DNA of 50,209 bases from the NCBI GenBank assembly GCA_964597315.1, contig CAZQXD010000030.1, positions 1 to 50,209 of the forward strand, written 5' to 3'. This DNA is from CAZQXD01 sp964597315. GTDB lineage: Bacteria; Pseudomonadota; Gammaproteobacteria; Competibacterales; Competibacteraceae. Below the pieces are notes generated by a model that was not told where the DNA came from, did no database searches, and was given only the letters and a program-made list of their open reading frames with translations. This document shows, piece by piece, positions 6,576-15,908 of this stretch. How positions within the stretch are numbered: the first letter of the stretch is position 1; each line of letters starts with the position of its first letter. Made by a program: the position numbers and the translations under genes.

Positions 6576-8120
6576 TTAGGTATCCGCCAGCCGGTCGCGG
6601 ATTTCCAGAAACAGGTTCAGGTTCTTCAGAAACAGGTCCACCAGTCGCGGGTCGAAGTGCCCACCCCGCTCGGCGCGGACCAGTTCCACAATCCGCTCCA
6701 GGCCCCAGGCTGGTTTATAACAGCGCTCACTGCCCAGGGCATCGAACACATCGGCCATGGCGGCGATCCGCCCGTATAGGGGTATCTTCTCGCCTTTCAG
6801 CCCTTGGGGGTAACCGTTGCCGTCCCAGCGTTCGTGGTGGGTGCCCGCGATTATCGCGGCGGCCTGAAGCACTGGCCGCTGGTTGTGGCGTAGCAGCTCG
6901 AAGCCCACTTGGGCGTGGCTACGCATCACCTCGGATTCCTCATCGGTATGGCGGCCCGGTTTGTTAAGAATGGCGTCGGGAATGCTGATCTTGCCGGCAT
7001 CGTGCAGGGGCGCGGCCAGATACAACATCTCCGCCTCGTCCGGGTCCAGGCCCCATAGCCGACCCAGCAGCCGACAGTACTCCCCCACCCGGCGGACGTG
7101 ATTGCCGGTCTCCTGGGAGCGTTTTTCGATAGCCTCCCCCAGCACGTAGACAATCTCCCGCTGGGTATCCTCGATCTCTTTCTTGAGGGCCAAATTCTCC
7201 TCGGCAATGGCCACGTTACGGCAAAACAAGTCCACCAGTTGCAGGTCGGGCACGCTGAAGGGCTTGTCCCCGGCCACGTACAGGGCGTGCTCCTGGCCAG
7301 CTCTGTTGCAGAAATAGCCCACGAAATAATCCGACCCGGTGCGGCTGCGCTGCTCGGCCATGGCCTGCTCGATACGCTGCACCACCTCCGGGTGCAGTTC
7401 ATCCCGGGCGTTCAGGCCGTGCTTGTTCCGGTAACGCCCGGCCCCCGCCAGGATGGCCAGGCTCTGGTCGTGGCGCTCGGCGGCGACCCCGGCGGTGCGC
7501 ACCATCATGGCGTCATGTTGTAAATACAAAAGCGCCGTCAACTGCTCCAGCACCCCTTGGGCGAAATGCTCTATGGAATGCAGCTCGAAAATAGTGGCCG
7601 AAGCGTCGATGATCTGCCGCAGACCCCGGCGGTTGGCTTCCAGGGCCATGATGTCCCGATACGAGGACAGGCTGGTGTGAACCACGGTGAAGAGTTTTTG
7701 GTGGGTCAGTTCGGTCTTGGACTTGTAGTCGTTGATATCGTAGTCCACGATCACCCGATGCTCCGGGGCTTGGCCCGGCTGTCCGGTGCGCAGCACGATG
7801 CGTACGAAGCGGTTACCCAGCTCACCACGGATATACCGCACCAGGTCCAGGCCGGCGTGGTCGGTCTCCATCACCACATCCAGTAGGATCACGGCAATAT
7901 CCTTTTCCTCGGCCATGATCCGCCGGGCTTCGGCCCCGGAATAAGCATCCAGGAACATCAATCCACGTCCAGAGAAATCGAAGCCTGCCAGACTGAGTTT
8001 GGTTACCTCGTGAACTTCTTGTTCATCATCGACAATCAGCAGTTTCCAGGGCGACAGGCCCGGCTTGTCCGCAGTTTCGTCTTCATCCATAAACTGCAAC
8101 TCGTCATCCCATTCGCTCAC
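6576..8120 (-). CDS. Response regulator with REC, DUF3369 and HD-GYP domains
   Basis: A 514-residue cytoplasmic protein. Residues ~25-150 form a receiver domain (acidic pair Asp31-Asp32, phosphoacceptor Asp81 in VILLDVVM). A central DUF3369 region (~160-310) is followed by an HD-GYP phosphodiesterase domain. Its metal and signature residues are visible: LHDAGK, THHERWDGNGYPQGL and DVFDAL. HD-GYP domains hydrolyse cyclic di-GMP, so phosphorylation probably adjusts c-di-GMP levels. The start is GTG at 8120, two bases after the stop of the upstream histidine kinase, with GGAG inside the kinase end. The kinase is almost certainly its cognate sensor. Output target unknown. Confidence 0.92.
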   Translation of the reverse strand: MSEWDDELQFMDEDETADKPGLSPWKLLIVDDEQEVHEVTKLSLAGFDFSGRGLMFLDAYSGAEARRIMAEEKDIAVILLDVVMETDHAGLDLVRYIRGELGNRFVRIVLRTGQPGQAPEHRVIVDYDINDYKSKTELTHQKLFTVVHTSLSSYRDIMALEANRRGLRQIIDASATIFELHSIEHFAQGVLEQLTALLYLQHDAMMVRTAGVAAERHDQSLAILAGAGRYRNKHGLNARDELHPEVVQRIEQAMAEQRSRTGSDYFVGYFCNRAGQEHALYVAGDKPFSVPDLQLVDLFCRNVAIAEENLALKKEIEDTQREIVYVLGEAIEKRSQETGNHVRRVGEYCRLLGRLWGLDPDEAEMLYLAAPLHDAGKISIPDAILNKPGRHTDEESEVMRSHAQVGFELLRHNQRPVLQAAAIIAGTHHERWDGNGYPQGLKGEKIPLYGRIAAMADVFDALGSERCYKPAWGLERIVELVRAERGGHFDPRLVDLFLKNLNLFLEIRDRLADT

Positions 8121-8122
8121 GG

Positions 8123-10156
8123 TCAGTCTCCTGCTTGCATCGGTAAAGACAGTGTGAACTCTACACCCTGCCCAGGTTGACTGTTGACCTGAATAGCGCC
8201 GCCTAGGGTTTGAGTCACTAGGTTATAGACGATATGCATGCCCAGCCCGCTGCCCCCGGCGCCCCGGCGAGTGGTGTAAAAGGGTTCGAAGATTTGCCGA
8301 AGTTGCTCGGTCGTCATACCTTTGCCGTCGTCGCTGTAGCGCAATTCCAAGTGTTCACCGGCGCGGCGCACCTGGAGGCGCATCACTCCGCTCCGACCGT
8401 CGTCGGAATCATAAGCATGAATCAGCGAATTCATGATCAGATTGGTCAACACCTGAGACAGCGCCCCCGGATAGCTGTCAATCTCCAAAGCGTCATCACA
8501 TTCCAGCTCCACTCGGTGTGGGGTTTGCTTGAGCCGGGGGCGCAGGCTGAGCAGAATTTCTTCCATATATTCCCGCACGTTGAAACGCCGCCGCTCGCTG
8601 TTTGAGCGATCCACCGCCACCTGTTTGAAGCTCTGGATCAACTCTGCGGCCCGCTCCAGGTTACTGAGCAGGATACGGGTGGATTGATCGGCTGTTTCCA
8701 GAAAATCCTTAAGGGAGGATTTTTTGAGCTGGCCCTGTTCCAGATCCCGGGCCAACGCCTCGGCCCGTGCGCGCAGAGTAGAGGCGGCGGTGACCGCCAC
8801 CCCCACGGGGGTATTGATCTCGTGGGCCACCCCCGCCACCAGAGCGCCCAGGGATGCCAGTTTTTCCGTCTGTACCAATTGATCCTGGGCTTCTTTGAGT
8901 TGCTCCAGGGTGCGGGCCAGTTCGGTGTTGGCCAGGGCGTGTTCCTCCACTTGCACAGCCAGGCTGCGCTCGGCCTCACGCCGGGCCGTCACTTCATTGG
9001 CCAGTTTGGCGTTAGACTCGGCCAAGGCCCGGGTCCGGTAGTTGAGCTTCTCGGTACGCTCGAAGACCTGCTGTTCCACCAGGGCCGAACGGCGGATGCC
9101 GGACAAGATATAGGCCGCCAGGGTCAGGGTCAGCACCAAACCCAACAGGCCCAGCCAGATGGGCGCGAGCAGGCGCCGGGTATCCTCCAGGGAACCGCTT
9201 TCCACGGTACAGACCACCAGCCACTGGCGGCCGCCCACCTCCAGTCGCCGGGTCAGCCGGAAACTCTCCACCAGCACCCCATCCGCCGGTGGATCGGGCG
9301 GGGCCGCCCCGTTGCCAGAACCATACAGCCAGCGGCCGCCGTCGGGGGCGCTGTGATCGAAAATACTCAGCTTTAGGTCCAGCCCGGTTGTCGAACTTGG
9401 CCCGCGGCTGCTCGCCACCACATCGGCCAGGCGCAGGGCGGCCATGGCGAAGCCCTCCAAGTGCTGGCGGCGCTGTGCCTCGGTATCGATAGGCCGCCAT
9501 TTGGCATAAATAGGCCAGAATGCCAAAAAGCCCTCGGTGGCCATGTCGCCCCGGCCCAGGGCCACCCCCCCGGTGGCCACTAAGCGAGCTTGATCCCGGG
9601 CCTGCTCCAGGGCCTTTCGATAGGCGGGCCGGATACCCAGGTCCAGGCCCAGCAAATTGCCGTTGGCCGCCATCGGCTCCACATAATAGATGGGGTAATA
9701 GGTCTCCCGGACGGCCGCCGGACGCAGCGCCCCTTGGGGTCCGTCTTCCCGCAGATCGAAATCGTCCAGGCCCTGAGAGCGGGCTAGGGAAACAATGGAC
9801 AGGCGCCGTTCCTCTCCCACCCGGGGCACCCAGGCCAGATAATCCAGACTGGGGTGTTCCCGGAGGATGCGGCTGACGAAAACTTGGAACTCCTGGCGAT
9901 CCACGAACAAGGAAGAGCCATATAGGTCGCCGATGAACTTGGTGGCCTCCAGATTATTGCCCAGATCCTGCTCCAGGGCATGGATACGTTCCCCGGCCCG
10001 CTGAATAAACCGCTCCTGCAAAACCCCCAGTTCGGCCTGGCGGGCCAGGGTGAAGGCTTTGATGGATAGGATGAGGCCCGCGATGATCACCACCGCCACC
10101 GGCACGTACGACCAACGCCCGCGTAGCCGCGGTCGTAACTTTTCCGGCGCGTTCAT
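8123..10156 (-). CDS. CHASE-domain sensor histidine kinase
   Basis: A 677-residue inner-membrane kinase. A transmembrane helix lies at ~17-35, then a periplasmic CHASE sensor domain (~75-240), a second transmembrane helix around 335-355, a coiled-coil linker, a HisKA dimerisation domain with phospho-His in GVAHEINTPVG, and a C-terminal ATPase domain (N box NLIMNSLIHA, G box DDGKGM, FEPFYTTRRGAGGSGLGM). CHASE domains sense small extracellular ligands, and the ligand here is unknown. Translation is effectively coupled to the HD-GYP regulator just downstream. It follows the RND pump gene by 25 bp on the same strand, so pump and signalling genes may form one transcript. Confidence 0.93.
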   Translation of the reverse strand: MNAPEKLRPRLRGRWSYVPVAVVIIAGLILSIKAFTLARQAELGVLQERFIQRAGERIHALEQDLGNNLEATKFIGDLYGSSLFVDRQEFQVFVSRILREHPSLDYLAWVPRVGEERRLSIVSLARSQGLDDFDLREDGPQGALRPAAVRETYYPIYYVEPMAANGNLLGLDLGIRPAYRKALEQARDQARLVATGGVALGRGDMATEGFLAFWPIYAKWRPIDTEAQRRQHLEGFAMAALRLADVVASSRGPSSTTGLDLKLSIFDHSAPDGGRWLYGSGNGAAPPDPPADGVLVESFRLTRRLEVGGRQWLVVCTVESGSLEDTRRLLAPIWLGLLGLVLTLTLAAYILSGIRRSALVEQQVFERTEKLNYRTRALAESNAKLANEVTARREAERSLAVQVEEHALANTELARTLEQLKEAQDQLVQTEKLASLGALVAGVAHEINTPVGVAVTAASTLRARAEALARDLEQGQLKKSSLKDFLETADQSTRILLSNLERAAELIQSFKQVAVDRSNSERRRFNVREYMEEILLSLRPRLKQTPHRVELECDDALEIDSYPGALSQVLTNLIMNSLIHAYDSDDGRSGVMRLQVRRAGEHLELRYSDDGKGMTTEQLRQIFEPFYTTRRGAGGSGLGMHIVYNLVTQTLGGAIQVNSQPGQGVEFTLSLPMQAGD

Positions 10157-10181
10157 AAGCTTGACCCGTTCCGTGTGTTTT

Positions 10182-13100
10182 CTATACCTTAGCGGAAGAA
10201 CCGCCCAAAAACACGGTCAGCAGCGGCGGGATGATGGCCAGAGTGAGCAGCGCCGACAGGGCCAGCCCCCCCACCACCACCGACCCCAGACCCCGGTACA
10301 GCTCCGAACCAGCGCCCGGAAACAACACCAGGGGCAGCATGCCCACCACCGAGGTCAGGGTGGACATAAAAATGGGCCGGATGCGGTTACGGGTGGCCTC
10401 GACGATGGCCTCCCGGGCGGCCAGGCCCTCCTCCCGCAACAGATACAGGGTCTGGTGCACCAGCAAAATAGCGTTATTGACCACGATGCCCACCAGGATC
10501 ACGAAGCCTAGCAGGGTGAGCATGTCCAGGGGCTGGAACACGAAGCGGTTCAGGAGCGCCAACCCTATTACCGCCCCGGCGGTGGCCAGGGGCACCGAGA
10601 AGATGATGATAAAGGGAAACAGAAAGCTCTCGAACAACACGGCCATCACCAGATAGACGATGGCGATAGCCACCAGCAACTGCCAGACCATGGCGTTCCA
10701 GGTCTCGGTGAGTTGATCGGCGGTGCCGGACAGGGACAGCCGCACCCCCGGGGGCAGGTTTTGGCTCAGGGGTTCCACCACCTGGGCGCGCAGGACCTCA
10801 ATGGCGCTCTCCAGGGCAATGCCGGGGGCCGGGCGCACCTCCAGGGTCACGGTGCGGACCCGCTCCCGATGGCGAATCTCGGTAGGACCGGCGGTCATCA
10901 GCACCGTGGCCAGGGTGCCTGCGGGAACAATCATGCCCTCGCGGGTGACCACCGGCAGATAAGCGATGCCCTGGGTCTCAGTGATGCCCTGCTCCGGTCC
11001 CTGTAGGGTCAGGTCGATGCGCTTGCCCTCCACGGTGATTTCCGTCACCCGCAGGCCGTCGTTGAAGGCGTCCACGGTCAGCCCCAGGTCCCGGGCGCTC
11101 AAGCCGTTGTCCGCCAGCCGTACTCGATCCGGTAGCACCCGCACCTCCGGGGCGCCCAGTTCCAGACCCGGTAGCGGCCGGAATTGATGACCCTGCTCCC
11201 GGGGCATGACCTGGTTGACCCGCCCGGCGGCCTGCTGGGCCACCTCCAGCACCCGCTCCAGGTCCGGCCCGGCGATGTCCAGATTCACGGCCCGACCGCC
11301 GCCAATGCCCCGGCCAAACAGGGAGGGTTGGGTCATGAAGCCAAAAGTGCCCGGCTCCCGGAATACCGGCTCGGCCAGCACCGGGATCAGTTCCCCGGCC
11401 CGGGTGGGTTCCATGGACGAGGCCCCCACGAAAGTTCGGGAACGGGTGGCCACGAAGAAAAAGTTCTCGATCTTGGGAGGCTGGCCGAGTGCCGACTCGG
11501 GACCGGTCTCACTGGCCCACTGGGGCCGCACCGCGTTTTCCACGTCCCGGGCGATGGCAAAGGTGGTGTCCAGATTGTAGCCGGGGGGCGGCAGGATGAT
11601 CCCGAACACCAGATTACGATTGCCTTCCGGCAGGTACTCCAGCTTGGGCAGCCAGGCCCAGCTCACGGCCAGGGCGGCGGCGCTGATTCCGACCACCACC
11701 CCCAGGGCCAACGCCCGGCTACGGCAAACCCTGCCCACAAAGCCCATGATCAAGGCCACAAAGCCCCCGGCCAGGGTATCCAGCACCGGAATCCGGCGGC
11801 CACCGACGGCCATCTTGCCCCCCAACAGCCGTCTAGACAGGGCCGGAATCACCGTCACCGCCCCCAGCAAAGACAGTAGCACCGATACGGAAATGGCCAC
11901 GGCGATGTCCCGGAACAACTGGCCCACTTCCAGCTCCATTACCAGCACCGGGATAAACACCATCACCGTGGTCAGGGCCGACACCAGCACCGCCCCCCAG
12001 ACCTGGGCGGCGCCCTTATAAGCCGCCTCCGCCGCTCCCAAGCCCTGCTGGCGCAGCCGGTAGATGTTTTCCAGCACCACAATAGCGGCATCCACCACCA
12101 TGCCCACGGCGAAGGCCAGCCCGGCCAGGGAGATCACATTGATGGACCGGCCCAGGGCCGCCATGGCCACGAAGGAGCCTACCACCGATACCGGGATGGC
12201 AATGGTCACCACCAGGGTGGCCCCGAAGGAGCGCAGAAACAGCAGCAGGATCAGCGCCGCCAGGCTGCCCCCCACCCAGATGTTCTGCTGGACCAGGTCG
12301 ATGGCGGAGTTGATGTAGACCGTCTCGTCGTAGAGCTGGGTAAGCTCCAGATCGGCATCGGGCAAGGTCCGCCGGTTGAGTTCCGCCACCGCCGCCCGGA
12401 TACCCGCCATGGTCTCGATGACATTGGCGCCGGTGTCCCGCACGGCGTTGATGGCGATGGCCGGCTCCCCCAAGCGGCGAATATGGGCGCCAGGTTCCTT
12501 ATGGGCGAAATACACTGCGGCCAGGTCCCCTATCGTGACCCGCGTGGTACGGTCGCTGGCCGGGTCCAGACGACTGAGCACCAACACCGCCTTGACCTCA
12601 TCGACACTGGTCAGCTCGCCCTCGGTGCGCACCACGTAGCGGCGCTTGCCCTCGTCCACGTCCCCAGCGGACAGGGACACGTTGGCGGCGCGCAGGGACT
12701 CCACCACCTGGCCGATGGTCAGCCCATACTGGGCCATGCGCCGGGGGTCCACCACCACCCGCAGTTCCCGCTCGCTGCCCCCGAACACATTGACCCGACT
12801 TACCCCGGGCACCCGTTCCAGGCGCTCCTGGACCACGTCCTCGGCGAAGTCCCCGTAGCTGTGCATGGGGCGCTCATTGCCGGGCAGCCGTTGCAGGCCA
12901 AACCAGGCAATGGGGGTGTCCTCGGAGCCGGCGGTTCCCAGGGTGGGCTCGTCGGCCTCCTGGGGGTAACCGGTGACCCGATCCAGGCGGTTGGCCACCA
13001 GCAGCAGCGCCCGGTCCATGTTCTGGCCCACGGCGAACTCCAGGGTGATCTCGGCCTGGCCGGTCTGGGAGGAACTGGTCATCTCCCGTAGCCCCTCCAG

Positions 13101-13319
13101 GCCCTTGAGGGCTTCCTCCTGCCGCACCACCAGTTCCCGCTCGATCTCCGCAGGGGCGGCTCCGGGCCAGTGGGTGCTGACGGTGATGATGGGTTTACGC
13201 ACATCTGGAGCCAGTTGCACGGGGATGGTGTTCAGGGCCAGCACCCCAAACATCATTACCATCAGTACCGCCGCGACGATGGCGATGGGCCGGTGGATGG
13301 CCACATGGATCAGGTCCAC
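10182..13319 (-). CDS. RND efflux transporter permease (AcrB/HAE1 type)
   Basis: A 1045-residue inner-membrane proton-driven pump. The family topology is visible: an N-terminal transmembrane helix, a large periplasmic loop, a block of helices near 340-560, a second large loop and a C-terminal helix block. The proton-relay helix reads GMVVDAAIVVLEN, keeping the first Asp of the AcrB Asp-Asp pair with Ala in the second position, common in non-AcrB subgroups. The start is GTG at 13319, one base after the adaptor stop. With the adaptor upstream it forms a two-gene efflux unit. No outer-membrane channel gene is present, so a TolC-type protein must come from elsewhere. Substrate not predictable. 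Confidence 0.95.
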   Translation of the reverse strand: MDLIHVAIHRPIAIVAAVLMVMMFGVLALNTIPVQLAPDVRKPIITVSTHWPGAAPAEIERELVVRQEEALKGLEGLREMTSSSQTGQAEITLEFAVGQNMDRALLLVANRLDRVTGYPQEADEPTLGTAGSEDTPIAWFGLQRLPGNERPMHSYGDFAEDVVQERLERVPGVSRVNVFGGSERELRVVVDPRRMAQYGLTIGQVVESLRAANVSLSAGDVDEGKRRYVVRTEGELTSVDEVKAVLVLSRLDPASDRTTRVTIGDLAAVYFAHKEPGAHIRRLGEPAIAINAVRDTGANVIETMAGIRAAVAELNRRTLPDADLELTQLYDETVYINSAIDLVQQNIWVGGSLAALILLLFLRSFGATLVVTIAIPVSVVGSFVAMAALGRSINVISLAGLAFAVGMVVDAAIVVLENIYRLRQQGLGAAEAAYKGAAQVWGAVLVSALTTVMVFIPVLVMELEVGQLFRDIAVAISVSVLLSLLGAVTVIPALSRRLLGGKMAVGGRRIPVLDTLAGGFVALIMGFVGRVCRSRALALGVVVGISAAALAVSWAWLPKLEYLPEGNRNLVFGIILPPPGYNLDTTFAIARDVENAVRPQWASETGPESALGQPPKIENFFFVATRSRTFVGASSMEPTRAGELIPVLAEPVFREPGTFGFMTQPSLFGRGIGGGRAVNLDIAGPDLERVLEVAQQAAGRVNQVMPREQGHQFRPLPGLELGAPEVRVLPDRVRLADNGLSARDLGLTVDAFNDGLRVTEITVEGKRIDLTLQGPEQGITETQGIAYLPVVTREGMIVPAGTLATVLMTAGPTEIRHRERVRTVTLEVRPAPGIALESAIEVLRAQVVEPLSQNLPPGVRLSLSGTADQLTETWNAMVWQLLVAIAIVYLVMAVLFESFLFPFIIIFSVPLATAGAVIGLALLNRFVFQPLDMLTLLGFVILVGIVVNNAILLVHQTLYLLREEGLAAREAIVEATRNRIRPIFMSTLTSVVGMLPLVLFPGAGSELYRGLGSVVVGGLALSALLTLAIIPPLLTVFLGGSSAKV

Positions 13320-13322
13320 GGT

Positions 13323-14456
13323 CTAGCCCCGACTGCCCACTTCCGTCCCGTCCGGCAACTCGAAACTCACTGCCTGTCCTGGGCGCAGCCGCTCGTTGCC
13401 CCGCACCACCACCAGCTCTCCAGGCCGAAGGCCGTCCAGCACCTGAAAACGATCCCCCACCGCCTGGCCTAGCAGCACCGACCGGGGCCGGGCGGCGCCT
13501 TCCTCCACCACGAACACCAGGGCTTGGCCGCCCTTGCGCAGTACTGCGTCCTTATGCACCGACACCACTTTGGCGGCGCCGCCTGCGGGAATCAGCAGGG
13601 TTACCGGCTGATTGACGGCCAGCCGGACCCGCTGAGGTGGAAACTGGGGGACCAGGCGCACCGGGCGGGTGCGGGAGGCGGGATTCTCCTGAGGGATCAC
13701 CGCCCGCACTCGGGCCAGATAACGGTCGGGGGAGCCTTCTGGAAACACCGTCACCATCTGCCCGGGGTTCAGGCCCTCCAGGCGGTCGGAGGGCACCTCG
13801 GCCTCGATCTCCAGGGTGTTGTCGTTGACTAGGATGACCACCGGGTCCCCCACCTTCAGCCAAGCCCCCTCCACCGCCTGGCGCTGGATGACCGCCCCAG
13901 CATAGGGGGCCTGGATGGTGGCGTCGGACAGTTCAATATGGGCCAAGTCCAGCTCCGCCCGGCCGCTTTGGATACGGGCTTCGGCCTCGCGAAGGCTGCT
14001 TCTGGCCACGTCCAGCTCCTGGACCCGGGTATCGTACAGGGCGCGGTTGAACGCGGCGCTGCCCCGAAGCTTCTCCAGCCGCGTCAGTTCCAGCCGGGCC
14101 AGCCGCTCCCGGGCCTCGGCGGTGACCTTGCGGGCTTGCAGTTCCTGGAGTTCCGCCTCCCGGCGGTTGACCTGGGCACGCAGACGGGCTTGATCCAACA
14201 GCGCCAGCGTTTGGCCTTGCTCCACATGGTCGCCCACCTGGACCCGCAGTTCCGCCACCGGCCCCTCGGTGCGGGCCGCCACCACACCGCTCTGCAAGGC
14301 CACCAGCCGACCCAGCACCGGCACGGTCTGGGACATGGACTGGGTGCGCACGGCATCCACTTTGACAGGAGTGGGCTGTTCCTGGGCGGCCAGGGGCGCC
14401 GTGACCAGAAACAGCCCCAGCAGACCGGATAGCAGGGGCTTTGTAATAGTTGTCAT
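13323..14456 (-). CDS. RND efflux periplasmic adaptor subunit (membrane fusion protein)
   Basis: A 377-residue protein with a signal peptide (~1-24, ending TAPLAAQ). A biotinyl-lipoyl-like half motif (VAELRVQVGDHVEQGQTLA) is followed by a long alpha-helical hairpin (~95-165, rich in Ala, Arg, Glu), a second lipoyl half (IQAPYAGAVIQRQAVEGAWL) and beta-barrel/membrane-proximal domains. Such adaptors join the inner-membrane pump to an outer-membrane channel. The N-terminus lacks a lipobox Cys, so anchoring is probably not by lipidation. It lies 57 bp after imuA on the same strand and directly precedes the pump gene. Confidence 0.94.
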   Translation of the reverse strand: MTTITKPLLSGLLGLFLVTAPLAAQEQPTPVKVDAVRTQSMSQTVPVLGRLVALQSGVVAARTEGPVAELRVQVGDHVEQGQTLALLDQARLRAQVNRREAELQELQARKVTAEARERLARLELTRLEKLRGSAAFNRALYDTRVQELDVARSSLREAEARIQSGRAELDLAHIELSDATIQAPYAGAVIQRQAVEGAWLKVGDPVVILVNDNTLEIEAEVPSDRLEGLNPGQMVTVFPEGSPDRYLARVRAVIPQENPASRTRPVRLVPQFPPQRVRLAVNQPVTLLIPAGGAAKVVSVHKDAVLRKGGQALVFVVEEGAARPRSVLLGQAVGDRFQVLDGLRPGELVVVRGNERLRPGQAVSFELPDGTEVGSRG

Positions 14457-14513
14457 GGACTCTCACCAGGCCCGGCCACGGTCGGTAGGCCCGGCGTCAC
14501 GGGAACGTGCTGT

Positions 14514-15191
14514 TCAGACGCCGACGCGCCGGATTCGGTTCCCCGGCAGACAATAGCGACGGGCAGGCTCCAGAAAAAACGACTCGCCTCCAGTATATCC
14601 CGTCCATAGCTCGGCGATGGCCGCCCCCCCGATCCGACCCCGGAGAATTTCCACTTTGCCCCCCGGCAGGGTTTGGAGCCGTAAGGCCGCCGCCGAGGCT
14701 CGGGCGGCGGCCTTGCGGGGCCGGAACACAAACCCTCGGGCGTCACCCCTCTCGGCGGCCTGTTGCAGCCGACCCAAAGCCCGCCCGTCCAACGCCGAAG
14801 GCCAGGCTAGCACCGCCGAGCAGGTCCCCGAGCCTAGCCCCTGCTCCATGGCCAGGAGCGGGTCGGCGCCGGGCCGGGTATGAATCAGCAACTGCCGGGA
14901 CGGGTCCAGACCCCGGGCGGCCAGGGCTGGCGCCAAGGGGAGATGGGGTGGATCGATCCAGGCGATCCAGCGCCGCTCCCGGCATAGTTCAGCCAGAACC
15001 GGCATCAGCAGGGTCAGCTCCCCCGCTTGTGGCCGCTCCACGAGGATCTCGGCTAGGCACGCACCGGGCCAACCGTCGGGGAGTAGCGCATCCAGTTCGG
15101 GAAACCCGGTGTCCAGCCCGGGGGATGAGATGGCCTCCCTGCCCCGGCCTTGGGCCGGGAACCGCAACAGATTGTCGGTGGTGTGATGCAT
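14514..15191 (-). CDS. imuA: ImuA/SulA-like protein
   Basis: A 225-residue RecA-related protein without an intact Walker A. The pattern FPELDALLPDGWPGACLAEIL, then WIAWIDPPHLPLAPALAARG and RQLLIHTRPG matches ImuA, the accessory factor of the ImuA-ImuB-DnaE2 mutagenic translesion polymerase. SulA cell-division inhibitors of Pseudomonas type are shorter (~160 residues) but share this fold, so a SulA-like role cannot be excluded. The ATG at 15191 follows GGGAGG at the lexA end and lies 4 bp after the lexA stop. It is co-transcribed with lexA and hence SOS-induced. The usual downstream imuB and dnaE2 are missing. Confidence 0.8.
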   Translation of the reverse strand: MHHTTDNLLRFPAQGRGREAISSPGLDTGFPELDALLPDGWPGACLAEILVERPQAGELTLLMPVLAELCRERRWIAWIDPPHLPLAPALAARGLDPSRQLLIHTRPGADPLLAMEQGLGSGTCSAVLAWPSALDGRALGRLQQAAERGDARGFVFRPRKAAARASAAALRLQTLPGGKVEILRGRIGGAAIAELWTGYTGGESFFLEPARRYCLPGNRIRRVGV

Positions 15192-15195
15192 GGGT

Positions 15196-15801
15196 TTATA
15201 GCCTCCCGTTTCGGATAACGCCCACGGCAATGCCCTCGATGACTAGGTGGTCCCGCTGCGGGTCCACCGGGATGGGTTGAAACTCGGGATTTTCCGGCAG
15301 CAGCCAGACCCTGGGGCCTTGGCGCTCGAAGCGCTTGACCGTCACCTCCTCGCCTAGCCGGGCCACCACGATCTGGCCGTCGTGAACCTCGGTGGTGCGA
15401 TGCACGGCCAGCAGGTCCCCATCCAGGATGCCGACGTCGCGCATGCTCATGCCCTGCACCCGCAACAGATAATCGGCCGGTGGCTCGAACAGGGCCTCAA
15501 TCCGGTAATGCCCCTCGATATGCTGCTGGGCCAGGATCGGCGTCCCGGCCGCCACCCGGCCCACCAAGGGAATGCCGCCGGGGTCAGCCTCTTCTAACAG
15601 GCGGATGCCTCGGGAAGTCCCCGGCAGACGCTCGATGCAACCCTTGCGGGTCAGTGCCTTGAGGTGGACTTCCACGGCATTGAGGGAGCTGAACCCCAAG
15701 GCTCGGGCCAGTTCGGCCCGGGTGGGGGGCATACCTTGGTCGGCCACCCAGGCGCGGATTAATTCCAGAACTTGCTGCTGTCGTGCTGTCAGTTTATTCA
15801 T
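15196..15801 (-). CDS. lexA: LexA, SOS response repressor
   Basis: A 201-residue repressor/autoprotease. Residues 1-65 form the winged helix (MPPTRAELARALGFSS recognition region). The self-cleavage bond lies at Ala85-Gly86 in GRVAAGTP, and the catalytic dyad is Ser119 (GMSMRDVGI) and Lys156 (VTVKRF), almost the E. coli numbering. RecA filaments stimulate cleavage after DNA damage. An SOS box directly touches the start codon, so the gene is autoregulated. No Shine-Dalgarno is visible and the predicted transcription start coincides with the ATG, suggesting a leaderless mRNA. It is followed immediately by imuA. Confidence 0.97.
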   Translation of the reverse strand: MNKLTARQQQVLELIRAWVADQGMPPTRAELARALGFSSLNAVEVHLKALTRKGCIERLPGTSRGIRLLEEADPGGIPLVGRVAAGTPILAQQHIEGHYRIEALFEPPADYLLRVQGMSMRDVGILDGDLLAVHRTTEVHDGQIVVARLGEEVTVKRFERQGPRVWLLPENPEFQPIPVDPQRDHLVIEGIAVGVIRNGRL

Positions 15802-15820
15802 GGTGTAAATATATACAGTA
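15801..15820 (-). promoter_or_regulatory. SOS box (LexA operator) at lexA
   Basis: The minus strand reads TACTGTATATATTTACACCA, close to the enterobacterial consensus TACTG-(TA)5-CAGTA. The left CTGT half is perfect and the right half reads ACAC instead of ACAG. It overlaps the -10 box and the first base of the lexA start codon. Confidence 0.75.
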
Positions 15821-15835
15821 TTTATTGAGAATCAA
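15808..15835 (-). promoter_or_regulatory. Predicted lexA-imuA promoter
   Basis: On the minus strand TTGATT (15835-15830), 16 nt, TATATT (15813-15808). Six bases separate the -10 from the A of the lexA ATG, so transcription would start at or next to the initiation codon. Confidence 0.55.
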
Positions 15836-15908
15836 GACCGGGTTGGCGTGTACCCCTACAATTTGAAATACCTGCGCACGGACGGTAGCCCACCGGCCGG
15901 GTTGGCAA

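Noticed and set aside
6466..6577. GC-rich complementary segments between dxs and the HD-GYP gene as a terminator
   Set aside because: The arms are imperfect, about 80 bp apart, and no T-run follows. Not reportable as an intrinsic terminator.
11184..11879. 231-codon plus-strand frame inside the RND pump gene
   Set aside because: Low-complexity Gly/His/Gln composition and complete overlap with the clear RND permease gene.
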